From Amphiura filiformis (lineage: Eukaryota; Echinodermata; Ophiuroidea; Amphilepidida; Amphiuridae), in the NCBI RefSeq assembly GCF_039555335.1, contig NC_092640.1, positions 27,313,446 through 27,377,445 on the forward strand: a stretch of 64,000 nt of DNA, written 5' to 3'. Under the pieces are notes generated by a model that was not told where the DNA came from, ran no database searches, and saw nothing but the letters and a program-made list of their open reading frames with translations. Made by a program: the position numbers and the translations under genes. Positions 34,390 to 46,265 of the stretch are shown here, piece by piece. Position 1 is the stretch's first letter, and each line of letters starts with the position of its first letter.

Positions 34390-36126
34390 CACTCTCAGAA
34401 CATTGGTTAAAAATTTTAACCAACTTGGTTAAAATTTTAACCAACTATGTATTCACAGGTGAACAGCCCAACAGTTGGTTATATTGTTATAATATAACCA
34501 CAGGTTGGTTAAAAACATTAACCAACTACTGGTTAACATTACGGTAACCAACCAGTTGGGCAAAGCATGTTGGGCAAAATGGGCAAAATATAACCAATAG
34601 TTGGTTAAACACTATGAATGGGAAGTTCATTTCATTGTTCATATTTTAACCAATATGTTGGTTAGTTCAGACTCAGGTTAAATGAGTACACAATGGATTT
34701 CAATTGGAGACATTTGAAGGTAGGAAATTATATTATAAAGTACATCATTTTATCGAGTATAACACTTAGTTTAAGTGTGTACGAGGCCGAGACTGTGAGC
34801 AAGACTTGCGATGCTTTATCGACGACAGCTACCACCACAACCGGTAAGCTTAACCATATGATATACTTTATAATATAATTCCTACCATACTGCAGTTACT
34901 GTCCGTTTTCCTATACACAATACACAGTGCTCTCACCATTGACGCGCGACCTTTACAAATAGTGTATGTTAGAAGTATATTGCATTTGCCTAGTTAACAT
35001 CACTGTGTGAAAAATAACCGGCCAATATTAAAACTATTCTCCAAACTTCTAGCAAATATATTTCTCTAACATGACCTAAAATTACAGCTAGGTTAGATGT
35101 TCAGAAGGGGTCGCACTTTCGTAGAATATGAGTGAGGGCAAAGCATGGCTAGCTCATAGCTAGCCAACTCCCCGTGTTAATTGAATGGAGATTTGACCGA
35201 AAATATTGAGCTATATTGGTAACGGACCGCTCCGTTCTGAAGGATGCCACAAAAAAACGGTACAAGCTACATTTAAACTATTCTATGAAATTCTAGAAAA
35301 TATAGTTTTGTAACATGTCCTAAATTTTTAGCTAATTTAGGTGTTTGGAAATAGTCGCACTTTTGTGTTTTAGGAAGGATATGTAAACGACAGATAACAC
35401 CAAAATATGAAGAAATTATTTCCAAACCGTGTTAAGTCAACAATCATTATGTTGCTCATTTTCAAGAATGCTGGTTAACAAAAAGCAGGCCATTGTCTCA
35501 TTTCGTGAACAAAGGTCAACATACCATTGTTTCCTTGCGTTTCCTTTATAATCGGTTACCCAACTGAAGCTATAATACCAGCTTTATTGCGATATCGCAC
35601 ATGTAAAACAGACACATGTGCACAACCAGAGAAGATCCGATTTAATCAGTTGAGCTGTTTCAATGAGTGTTATCTTGGTTTAATAGCTTTTAATGGGGTT
35701 TAAGTCCTCCAAAGGTCGAGATGAATTCTACTGTAGACATGACTGCATCATGCCTTCAAATGTCTCCAACAGATCTTGAAGACCCCAATCCACAGCTTTG
35801 CAGCAAGCCACTCATCGGCCATCTTGTTTTCTGAAATGCATTTTTGCCCAACACAATGACCAATCACAGTTCGCAAAGGAACACCATGTGACCATGGTTG
35901 GGCAAAACCATACTTTGCACAACTTTATTGGCGGGAAAAGGATGTTCTTTACCAAGGTAATTTTGAACTCTGAATTCACCCAACCTGTGTAAATACCATA
36001 TTGACAGGTTTGACCATCCATGTATTAAACTGTATTTTGCCCAACTTCAAGAATCTTAACCATTGTTGGGCATTTTTAACCAACTGTTTTCTGCCCATTC
36101 ATTTTTTATCCAATGTTCTGAGAGTG
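34390..36126. mobile_element. CACTCTCAGAACATTGG MITE, copy B (long form)
   Basis: Same ends as copy A. The left 500 bp and right 370 bp match copy A in order; about 34910-35755 is extra and contains an internal duplication (35030-35130 against 35270-35370). It could be the longer parent form, or copy A with later insertions. The flanks read AA rather than TA. Confidence 0.8.
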
Positions 36127-36399
36127 AACGGTACGGAGCTTATTATGTAAAACATTTCCTGACATTTTGAATAATTTGTTTCTGGTTTGTATGAACAGAG
36201 AGGGTCCTACATTTTTTCAAACCGAGATGGGGATGTTTTTCACTTTTTATAGTCCACATCTTTTTTATTCAAGGACGGCTTTTTGATAAAGAGGGCAGTA
36301 TACAGCAGGGTTATAAAGGTGTCAGGCGGTACAGGAAACAATCTGTATGAAACTGTGTAGCCTCTCATTCACCTGGGTATGTTGAAATTAAGATTAATT

Positions 36400-36562
36400 T
36401 TAATCTGGACAACCAGACATACCTATTTTTGATGGACGAAACGACGTTGCGACTGAAACCTTCAGTCTTCAGCTGCATGGCAACCCAGCTGAAGACTGAA
36501 GATTTCATCGTAACGTCGGTTCGTCCGTCAAAATAAGTAGGCCCTATGTCTGGTTGACCAGA
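36400..36562. repeat. Inverted repeat with arms of about 70 bp
   Basis: GACAACCAGACATACCTATT…CTTCAGTCTTCAGCTG faces CAGCTGAAGACTGAAG…GTCTGGTTGACCAG around a short GCATGGCAACC centre. It is a fold-back element or hairpin, non-coding. Confidence 0.8.
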
Positions 36563-36737
36563 TTTTATTAAATCTGAACAATATGTATGAATTTTAAAAT
36601 TAGCCATTGGTTAACATGCGATTGTGAAATACAAATCCAAAAATCTAAGAATGTGGTATGTTATGACAAACTATATTTCTATTATTTATCCGCTGAAGTT
36701 CGAAAGCTAGCTCCAATGTAACTACTTTTTTTCGATA

Positions 36738-37160
36738 TTAAAGCCATAATGTGTGATTTGCTTTACAGCGACGCCCTCAATTTTACTCGGATTTCTACTT
36801 TTTGCATAATTATAATGCCCAGTGGTATACTAAAATACCACTTGAAAGACTAAGCCTGAAGTGCTTTGATAACAGTAAAGTTTAACTTTTTGTATTAAAA
36901 CCGGGTCGACCCGGTTTTATTCAGAGTTCAACGATCGAGTGCTTGCTAACGTGTACCGTGGATGTCAGCTTGTATGTACACACGTCGAGTGCGATGCTCC
37001 GTGCAGTTACATGTAATACGATCGGCGAGCGTAGTACACGCATTGTAGGCGTTGGAATGAAATTGCAATTTTCTTCGTTATACCTCATTTGTTTGGCTCG
37101 AAATTAAAAGGGGATAATGTTATCAGTGAAAACAAACATTTGAATAAGAATCTATTCTTT
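36738..37160. repeat. Dispersed repeat R2, copy 1
   Basis: Similar to about 59465-59885: AAAGCCATA…, GACGCCCTCAAT, TTCTTYGTTATACCTCA-like and AAATTAAAAGGGGA. It lies just upstream of the P450 and may overlap its promoter. A perfect 22-bp palindrome sits at 36897-36918. Confidence 0.65.
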
Positions 37161-37468
37161 ATGCAAATCAAGCAGTATTGCTTTAACCATCTATTTTGAA
37201 CGGGCTTTTAGTCTAGTAATTCCGTCATATTCGTACGTCACGTGACGCGTGTACCGCCTGAACGATGCAGTGCCTTATGGTCGATCCCCTGTTCGCTAAT
37301 TCAAGAGAATTTAACAAAAATTCATAATGATATTATTTGTATGGACTCTTCTATCGTACATTACAGGGCTTATCATAAATTGATATGAACTTGAGACTGT
37401 TTAGAATCTGAATTGAACTTTGGTCTTTAAAGCAGTGTTAAGGGCATTTGTGGATAAAATACCAAACA

Positions 37469-38410
37469 ATGGCTTTGCTGTCAGAATATTACTCGAACAA
37501 TTACATCAACCTACGATCGATTCTTTTATGTTGTGTTATATTTCTTTTTCTATTATGGTTTCTACGAAGATCACCCAAGTTGCCCCCAGGACCATGGTGC
37601 CTTCCACTCCTAGGTTCCCTGCCGTATCTTCTACTCGCTACGTACAGGTCTTCTCCAACAGCAAGGGATCCACATCGCCTGTTTGAGCTTATTTCACGTA
37701 AATACGGGACGATTTTCAGTCTGAATGTGTTTGGGAAAGTGATCGTTGTGTTAAATACGTACGAGGCTGTCAAGGAAGCGTTCCAGAACCGTCTGTTAAA
37801 CGATAGACCACCAAGTCCAATTCTTCCAGATGGTATGCATTATAGTTTGATTACTTGAGTTTCGTCAACAAATAGTGCTCCAAGAGCAAGACGTTTTTGC
37901 TGGTTATGGTATGAGTTACGGCTTGGGGTGGTGCTCCAGGAACGTTGTGTGTTAACGATAACTCAAATTTTATTTGCAGTATTATTGTTTCTTTAAATTA
38001 GGGAATGTGCATGGGAGGGAAATATTGTTTCGCAGCATAACTGTTTTTCCACTCTCAGTCTCAATCTAAAGTTTTCAATTTGCGGCATCCTCTGTTGAAT
38101 GAGAGAAAAAAAATAGTATTATGGTGGCGCTATATCCCTCCATCCAGCTCCCAACCCAGAACTCGGCCGCAGACCACTAAATAGCATCTCCATTGAAAAG
38201 CATGTAAGAATCAACATTTTTAAGAGACGTTTTGTACCCCTCGTACCCATTTGTATCCCTGTACTGAATTTTCATTTAAGCTTCAATTTTGCATAACTTT
38301 ATAATATTCAGTTTTTGATTAAAAGTTTTTGAAAAGTGACGCCGTTATTTCAGCACCGAAACTATCTCCTACTGTCTCCGGCAGTATTCGGAGGGGGTCT
38401 ACTTTTCTTG

Positions 38411-38503
<93 letters not shown>

Positions 38504-38590
38504 CCATTCATTCATTCATTCATTCATTTATTCATTCATTTATTCATTCATTCATTCAATTATTCATTCAATTATTTAGTTACTTAATGT

Positions 38591-38637
<47 letters not shown>

Positions 38638-40132
38638 TTCACTATAGGTGTTATATTTGCATCTGGTGATTCGTGGAAAGAACAACGACGATTTTCACTT
38701 GTTACTTTGCGTGGGTTTGGTCAGAGCCTTGAAGATCAGATTTCGACCGAAACCAAAGTTCTCCTGGATGAATTCAAGAGACAAAAACATGAGCCATTCG
38801 ACCCGCATCGTCTGCTTGGAAATGCTCTATCGAATGTGATATGCTCGGTTATATTTGGACATCGATATGAATATACGGATGAAGATTTCAAAGAACTTCT
38901 AGCCCTTTTAAGCGAAGAAGTAGAGTTCAGCGCAGGTGGGGGTATTATCATCTTCTTCCCGTCTACTAGGTATTTACTCCCAAAATTATTTAAGGCAATG
39001 GAAGAAAATGTAAATCGGCAAATCCGATTCATCGATACGATTATCGATGAACATCGGATCGAACACGATCCTGAACACCCGAAAGATTTTATCGATGCCT
39101 TCCTAACTAAAATTGAGAAGAACAAAAATGACAATTTGCAATCACATATCAATGAATCCAGAATCTTTTCGCTGCTGGTTCCGAAACAACTGCGACTACT
39201 CTTCGTTGGGCGATACTCTATATGATGGCATATCCTGATATCCATCGTCGGGTCCAGCAAGAAATCGATATCGTAGTTGGGCGAGATCGGCTTCCCAAAC
39301 TATCTGATATACCGAACTTGCCATATACGGGTGCTACATTATTGGAACTGCAACGCATTGTAACTATAACACCATCGGGCATAGTTCATTTCGCAGCAGA
39401 CGATACAATACTCAACGGGTTCTCCATTCCAAAAGGAACTTTCTTAATTTCCAATTTATGGGCCGTGCATCATGATCCGAATGTGTGGGAAGAGCCAGCA
39501 CAATTCAATCCATCTCGTTTTCTGGATTCATCTGGCAATCTTTTGCATCGCCCTGAGTTGATACCGTTCTCAACTGGTAGGTTGTCTTTATTAAATCAAA
39601 ATAGTTACTGTTTTATTTTCATACATCAGTATTTATTAAGTACAAGTTGGAAGCCACTTTATGTAGTTAATTACACTGATATTGAGAATAATTTGAGATT
39701 CAGCTTCTACAGCACTTGTTTATTTCGCTCAGGAACCTGGTCCACAATAGCTCTGTCTTTGCATCGATTCACGAGTTCGATCGAAGTTGGGTTCAAGTTA
39801 GTTCACAAACCTCAGGCATAGGGCAAGGATCGCAGACCGACCCTGATCGCATTTAGTCTACTGATACTTATTTTTTCAATACAAGTCCTTTGTGGCTATA
39901 AATTCAGAGTATACTCTCTCAATCTTTCTTTCGTTCTTTTTTATGTTTTACAGGTCGAAGAATTTGCTTAGGAGAGAATCTGGCAAAAGTGACACTTTCC
40001 TTATTCTTCACTCACGTGATGCATCAATTTACTTTCACGAAGCCAACTGATTCTTCAGAAATATCTTTTGAAGGTATATCTGGAGGGACTTTTCAACCAA
40101 AACCGTTCAAAGTTGTTGCTACTTTAAGATAA
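37469..40132 (+). CDS. CYP2-like cytochrome P450, three exons
   Basis: Exons 37469-37832, 38648-39576 and 39954-40132, with donors GTATGC and GTAGGT, acceptors CACTATAG and TTTACAG, and phase-1 junctions. About 490 residues. An N-terminal anchor (LRSILLCCVIFLFLLWFL) is followed by the proline hinge LPPGPWCLPLLGSL. The WKEQRRFS C-helix motif, the I-helix AAGSETT (about residues 297-303), ExxR as ELQR (about 355-358), PSRF, and the heme loop FSTGRRICLGE with the axial Cys at about 436 are all present. Family members are microsomal monooxygenases using NADPH-P450 reductase; the substrate cannot be told. One base is missing in a T4 run at 39166-39169, just before the I-helix; a fifth T would restore frame. 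Otherwise every key residue is intact, so it is either a sequencing error or a very young pseudogene. Confidence 0.87.
38412..38638 (+). repeat. Three adjoining tetranucleotide arrays in P450 intron 1
   Basis: (TCAA)n at 38412-38500, (ATTC)n at about 38504-38570 and (TTTA)n at about 38590-38638, ending only about ten bases before the exon 2 acceptor. Long frames across them are artefacts. Confidence 0.95.
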
Positions 40133-40559
40133 TAGAACCATGCGAGAGACACCGGTAACCTGGCACAATGAAAGCCTATAAAGTCACCACGACTTTATAC
40201 TCATTTTGTTGAGTTGGTAGTTTCGAGACTGATTGAGTTCATATTCTATGTTTGCAACGCAAGTCAGTTATATTATTATTATATCCTTCGTGAATGACCC
40301 TGATTGGCCCCTTGGTCCAGAGGGCGTGTTTTGAGTTAATTTTTGATTTTACGCTCGATGGTGGCAGGTCACATTTAATCAATTTACTATAGAATATTTC
40401 GTATTACAATTATTGTTTAAATATTAACAAGTACAGTTTAACACCAACTTCTTAAAATATTTTCATTCAGCGTCAAAAGATAATCCTCGTCAAAAGTGTT
40501 GGGACGTTTTCAGTAGGGTAATGTGAATAAGCTCGCACCCATGAGCGCTCCAGTGATGT
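40133..40559. other. 3' flank of the P450
   Basis: No gene recognised. No clear AATAAA lies close to the P450 stop codon. Confidence 0.4.
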
Positions 40560-40715
40560 ATCGTTCGCGGCCGGACTCGGACGCGAGTCCGGACTCGAGT
40601 GCACTTGTTGTTGGACCCGGACTTGGCTCGGACTCGAACACGAAAAGACTCGGCTCGGCTCGGACTCTGACACAAAATGACTCGGACTCGAAGCCGAGTC
40701 CGGTCCGAGTCCAGT
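40560..40715. repeat. Degenerate CGGACT hexamer array
   Basis: About 155 GC-rich bases of degenerate CGGACT/CGAGTC units in both orientations, sharply different from the AT-rich surroundings. It is open in several frames only because of its composition. Confidence 0.85.
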
Positions 40716-41739
40716 CCAATTAAATCCATGTAAAATGTGAAATGATAAATCTAAAAATGTCAAAATACATCTCAAATTTGTTGACTTTACTTATTTGAAC
40801 ATTTTCCAAATTAATTGGGGCTGTCAAATCTGTGATCTGTCATATATCCTGCATATCCACCAAATTATTTAGATTTATCTGTCACTTATCAGAATCATAA
40901 TTATTATTGTTAAGGGGGTACTACACCCATCACATTTTTTTGCGGGTTTTTTGCATTTTGTGAAAAAATTCGAAAAAAAAATGGACAAACGAAGGGGCAA
41001 ATTTCGTTCTATTGGTGGCATCGGTATTAATGTAGCTTACATGCTTTTTTTAGGTATAAGCCAAAAAGTGGTACGTCAGGCGACATTCACAACCAGGAGT
41101 ATATTTTGAATTTCAGAATTGCTACCGTGAAACCGTTCACACACACATATTTAGCACTAATGTCCGGCCCTAAAAGTATCAAAATTTATTTTTTTGGGAA
41201 ATTCACTAATAATACACAGCTTTGAAAACACAAATATGCATCAATTTCATGTTATCAATGAAATTAAACGTATTTTTTCCCCTTCCAGTTGACAATGATA
41301 TGCAAAATTTGTGTTCGCTAGCCAGCACATCTGTTTCAGGTTTGAAACAATAAAATCTGAATGATAAAATTATGGTTGGTTTTTAGTAATAGGCGATTTT
41401 TAGGGCCGTCATCTGACAATGTCTGAGTAAAACACGAAAACTGAATTATAATGTAAAACGCTACACAAGCACATGTGTTTGGGACAAACATGTTAATTTG
41501 TCGCAACTTGTTGCACAAAATCAACTAAAGTGGGAACGTTGACAGTGTATGTTGGAGCATAATTAATATGCCACCGAGTTTACTTACATCAGGCACGTCA
41601 ATCCGGTCCATTACACTTGAATTTTTATTTGTTTTTTTTTTTATTTGATTTGTTCGGGTTTTGACAACCCTGGATAACCCAAGAAAGCCTCTATTGAAGC
41701 TTATTTCCATTGGGGTCCATTTGAACACCGGGACGGGTT

Positions 41740-42056
41740 GGGAACAGTCAGGGGTTAACACCCTACTCTTTTCGAAACTGGCTGCGAGATACATGTACAG
41801 GTGTGGCTCTCTGTAGACGGGACCGACGGCTTAACGTCCCCTCCGAAGGACGGAGTACTTTCATGATTCATTTACCCAATTCTAAATGAACCATGGGGAG
41901 AGCGGAAGTCTGAATTTAATCTACAGAAGTTGCCAATTAATTTCAGACTTTTTTTTCCAAGTCAATATCCCAGCAAATCGCCACCGCCGGGAATCGAACC
42001 CGGGACCTCATGCACTAAAGGCAAGTACCCTAACCATTGCGCCACGCTCTCCCCTC
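41740..42056 (-). mobile_element. tRNA-derived SINE, antisense
   Basis: On the minus strand: A box GTGGCGCAATGG, B box GGGTTCGATTCC and T arm CCGGGTTCGATTCCCGG, then a body with CCGTCCTTCGGAGGGGACG and GTCGGTCCCGTCTAC. The acceptor stem does not pair, so this is a SINE head and not a working tRNA gene. Confidence 0.8.
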
Positions 42057-42665
42057 TGTGCCAGTCTAATATTCAACTCTCTGTGCCAGTCTAATATTCC
42101 CGTACTGGCCGTCGCCATTTTAATTTGGATTTCGGTGCTGGGCGATACCCGATACTTCGATACCGCCGGATGGTCGATACCATTAATTGGTATCGGCCAT
42201 ACGATAGGCCACTTTTGAAGCTTTTTGACAGAATATAGAAAAAATAAAATGTATTATTATGGAACGTATTGAAAACAAAAAAATTCGAAAATTGAAAACA
42301 AATAATTATAAGCAAACTGATATTCTAATCTTTCATTCGCGACTTCAGGTAGAGAATAAATTGTGTGGTAGGGCCTATAGTGATTTAATTCCAATGGATT
42401 GTCCCCGGGATTGTCTATGGGATATACACTCAGCGGCATACCATGGCGTGATATGTGCGAGATATTTCGAGTGATAGAGGTGAAATTTATGTTGTTTTTT
42501 TGCAAATTTCCAATGTTTTTCGCCTCCAAATGTATTGAGAACTTTCATAATGATTGCATATTCAGACCCATTCAGTGATCCCAGCGCAAGTGTAAAAAAA
42601 TTAAAATTGTTTGAAGGATAAGTCATTCAAATTGTCATTGGTATTTTTGAAATGACAAATTTGGC

Positions 42666-42697
<32 letters not shown>

Positions 42698-42996
42698 CAA
42701 ACAAAAAAAACCCAGCAGTACTGACGAAGTTGAAGCCACATTCAAATACACGTAGCTAAATTAGATACCGGTACTGTCAGTATCTAAATTTACAGATTCG
42801 TGTAAAATGTCTTTCGGCTGAACCACTCGCAGGCTATGTTTAGCACATCTATGACAATGACAACGGTACCAAAATCTGAATTTTGATGATTTTTACTATC
42901 GTCCGGATGAGCAAATCACTGAATGGGCCTTTAACTATTTTATCATTTTGGAAGAAAAAAAGAAAAATCTAAAAATTTAAAACGATCGTACATTAA

Positions 42997-43636
42997 GGGA
43001 TGGAGTATGAACGTTTGGACAGTATTTATTGTGGGAGATCAGAGCACATCAGACATATCGAATTGCATTCAGAATACGAAGAATGTCTTTCTGATATCAA
43101 ATAAATTTCAGTTTTGAAATTCACGATATAATACAAATTTTATGACAAATTATTAAAATTTGATATTTTTCACATTTTGATATATAACAGTCCTCGAAGT
43201 AAATTTTATAAATCTAATGATATATTCTTAAAGTGTATGTAGCTGGAAGGAAAGCCGACGATCAATTGAAAATTTTGATCTTTCATATTGAAGATATGGA
43301 TTTTTTTTCCCAAAAAGACCTATTTTTTTTTGGTGTTGTGGGAAAAAATGCATATCTTCAATACGAATTTCAATTCATCGTCGGCTTTTCATCCCACCTA
43401 CATAGACTTTAAGTACATATCATTAGATTTATAAAGTTTATTTCGAGGACTGTTTAATATCAAAAATATAAATTTGTAATCATTTGCCATAAAATGTGTA
43501 TTACATTGCAAATGTCAAAAAATCAAAATTATTTGATATCAGAAGGACATTCTTCGTATTCAGAATGCAATTCGATATGTCTGATGTGCTCTAATGTCCC
43601 ACAATAAATACTGTCCAAACGTTCATACCCCATCCC
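42997..43636. mobile_element. TTAA fold-back MITE, copy 1
   Basis: The two halves are reverse complements: GGGATGGAGTATGAACGTTT at one end and the inverse at the other. TTAA flanks lie at 42993-42996 and 43637-43640. The same family occurs at 50035-50710. Confidence 0.85.
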
Positions 43637-43869
43637 TTAAGGCTTTAAAAAGAAAGTTGTAAACTTGTTGCATCTAGTTGATTAAAGTGATGTTTGCTAC
43701 TGGTTTTATTATCACCTGTGTTGTTGTGTTTACGATTCGTAATCCCACGAAGAGTAAGTTTAGTTCATTAATGTGGTAGGCCTACAGCCACACGTACCCC
43801 CTGAACAAACACATCCTACTCATTTCAGGCGCGGATTCAGGGGGGAGCGCCGACTGGCCCGCTACCCCC

Positions 43870-43952
43870 AAAAAGAGGAAAGGCGAGAAGAGAAGAGAAA
43901 GGGGGGAAGGAGAAGAGAAAAGGGAGAAAAGGAGGAGAGAAAAGGAAGGTTA
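43870..43952 (+). repeat. Polypurine tract
   Basis: About 80 bases of almost pure A and G (AGAGAAAAGGGAGAAAAGG-like). The open frame is an artefact. Confidence 0.85.
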
Positions 43953-45370
43953 AATTTCACGTACGGCTATGCTTAATAAAAGTAGGTCCTATAATAAAGG
44001 CCTGCGATTATTTTAGGCATTGGGCTTGAAGGCGGGTCCGCATCCTAAAAGCATGTGAAAATTACTGCGGCCCCGCCGATATGCAGGGTCCGTCACATTT
44101 TGCCACCAAAGTCATTATTCCTACCGACTTCATCCCGGCGATTTATGCACGGCTTTTACCATGTTTACGAATCTCGAATTTTGCAAATTGAGTTCGGGCC
44201 CTTTTTTTAAGCAATTGATTTGAATGGTGTAAAAATGATGCACCAAATGGCTTGAATTGGACCTTCATTTTGCAAAATTTTCAAACTTCTCAGGAGGGAA
44301 CACCGTCCTCAGACAGCGTAGTGGACAAACATATGACCATTTTCGCTCTTCTTTCGACATTTGCAAATTTCCTATGTTAACTCAATTTATAGGGAAAACT
44401 TGTCCACGGAAGGTTTCATGGACCGTCATTAATTTTACAAATTTGCGGCTTTTTCAACTAAAATTTTACACTATTAATAGTGCCAAAATTGTCCACCAAA
44501 TCGCTTCAATTAGATCTTCATTTTGCACAAGTTTCTTACTTCTGAGGGGGGAACATCCCCCTCTCAGATAACCCCCTGCAAGCGCGCTCCGCGGCCATTT
44601 TAATTTCATTTTCTTTTATTTTTTCTAAAAATTCGGCCCCACCCCCTGACTGCTCTAGATCGACAATCGGTACCAAAAGCTGGTAACGCCCATCCCTATG
44701 GAGATTGACATAGACATATTATAGGACTGGGAGCGAGTCTAATACTGCATGTGGCTATCGACGAGTGTTAGTAACGGCAGAAACCGGTTGTGAAGAAGAC
44801 TACGTACTATCGCTAAAAAAATAAGCGTCCTTATCAACCAGTCAACTTTAAGACAAATAGGTGAAAAAGGACACTTTCACGATGTTTTTTCATAATTTTT
44901 TTTATTTCACATGATCCGTGCAAATATCGCCTAGCTATAAATGAAAAAACATTTTCTTAGACCAATCAAACCAATATATGGGTGTAGTACGCCCTTAACA
45001 TTAATTTATTAATGAAATAATTGATAATTAATTAAATGCATAATTTAATTAAATATTTGGACTATAAAAATATCTAAGAGTTCTTTCATGGAACTTTCCA
45101 ATCCATTAAAATTTAAGAGAGAAACATGCACACTGGACCCTACATCTCATCTCCCACCCACTCAGTAAATTGGTATGTCTACTCATCCATGACAGGGTTA
45201 TAATGGTGTCTGTAGATTGTGTGTGCATACTTTTTTTAACGTTTATTATGGGCACTGGCTTCTCTGGGGAAAGATTAAAATTTGTTCATCCTATTAACCC
45301 AGAGAACTAAGTATAATAATTTTCAATAATTGACCAAATCGGTACAATTCTGGTTTACCCTACACACCCT

Positions 45371-45515
45371 GTGTTTTAGGGTTAAGGTTGGGATTAGGTT
45401 AGGCGCCGTTAGGGTTATAATTACGGTTAGGATTAGGGTTATGGTTATAATTAGGGTGGGTTATAATTAGGGTTATGGTTATAATTAGGGTTGGTTAGGA
45501 TTAGGGTTATGGTTA
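45371..45515 (+). repeat. Interstitial telomere-like array
   Basis: Repeated TTAGGGTTA, ATTAGGGTTATGGTTATA and GGTTAGGATTAGGG, a degenerate form of the animal telomere repeat TTAGGG. Confidence 0.75.
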
Positions 45516-46265
45516 TACTTGTGCGCAGGGTGTACCAGAATTATTCCACCAAATCATTCAGGTTCGACACTGTTTTTACTCGCCTAAATTATACTGAACT
45601 GGTCTACCCTCTTCAGCATGTTCAAAGTTCTAACAATCGGTCGTTTCAAATAATAAGTTTTGGTATTGGTGTTTTTTTTGGTTGTGATCACTTGGTTTCC
45701 TATTTTCCTGCCTAAACTCTTGAGTGACATCATTACCAAATGCCTTTGTCTGTATACCCTTTGTTAGAAACTTAAAAGTTCATTTCAGTTTGTTACATAA
45801 TCGTGTGACCGCAGGAAATCAGATTTGAAGTTACCTTGATCAAAGTATAGAAAAGAAGTCTTTGAATTTTACAGTGTAATATTCACGAGCAGAGAAGTCG
45901 AACAAGTCAATCTACATTTGAAAGCGAAATAAGCCTGAGCTTATTTCTCTGTGAAAAAATAGACCATCGAAATATTCCCACCGTTATAGACACTAGAGTG
46001 ATACACTATTATACACAACTCTTCTTATGTGCATTATTGATGCAGGAGGATTGATAGAAAGCTACATGTATATGACTTCCAATATCATAGGCTGGTTTAA
46101 ATCGACTTTTATTAAGTTATCTATTACTCGAAAGAAATGAGAAGAGAGAGGGATAAGGGGTGTATGTGTGGAGGAAGGGGTGGGAAAGGGGAGAGAGCAA
46201 GAGAAACAGAGGGTATAGAGCATTGGAAGTTGGAAGGGAAGGGGGGGGGTGAGGAGAGCTCGAGT

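Larger units (their letters stand above)
40914..44994. mobile_element. Composite element with TTAA-flanked ends
   Basis: Left end GGGGGTACTACACCC after TTAA (40910-40913). Right end GGGTGTAGTACGCCC before TTAA (44995-44998). The ends are inverted and match the MITE at 7687-8043. Inside are a SINE, a second TTAA MITE and other repeats. It could equally be two separate end fragments. Confidence 0.5.

Noticed and set aside
38329..38640. Long N-terminal extension of P450 exon 2
   Set aside because: It is translated microsatellite; the CACTATAG acceptor and P450 homology begin at 38648.
41984..42056. Possible tRNA gene on the minus strand
   Set aside because: A and B boxes and T arm are good, but the acceptor stem does not pair and the sequence runs on into a SINE body.
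43773..43976. Arg/Lys/Glu-rich small protein
   Set aside because: Translation of a polypurine tract.
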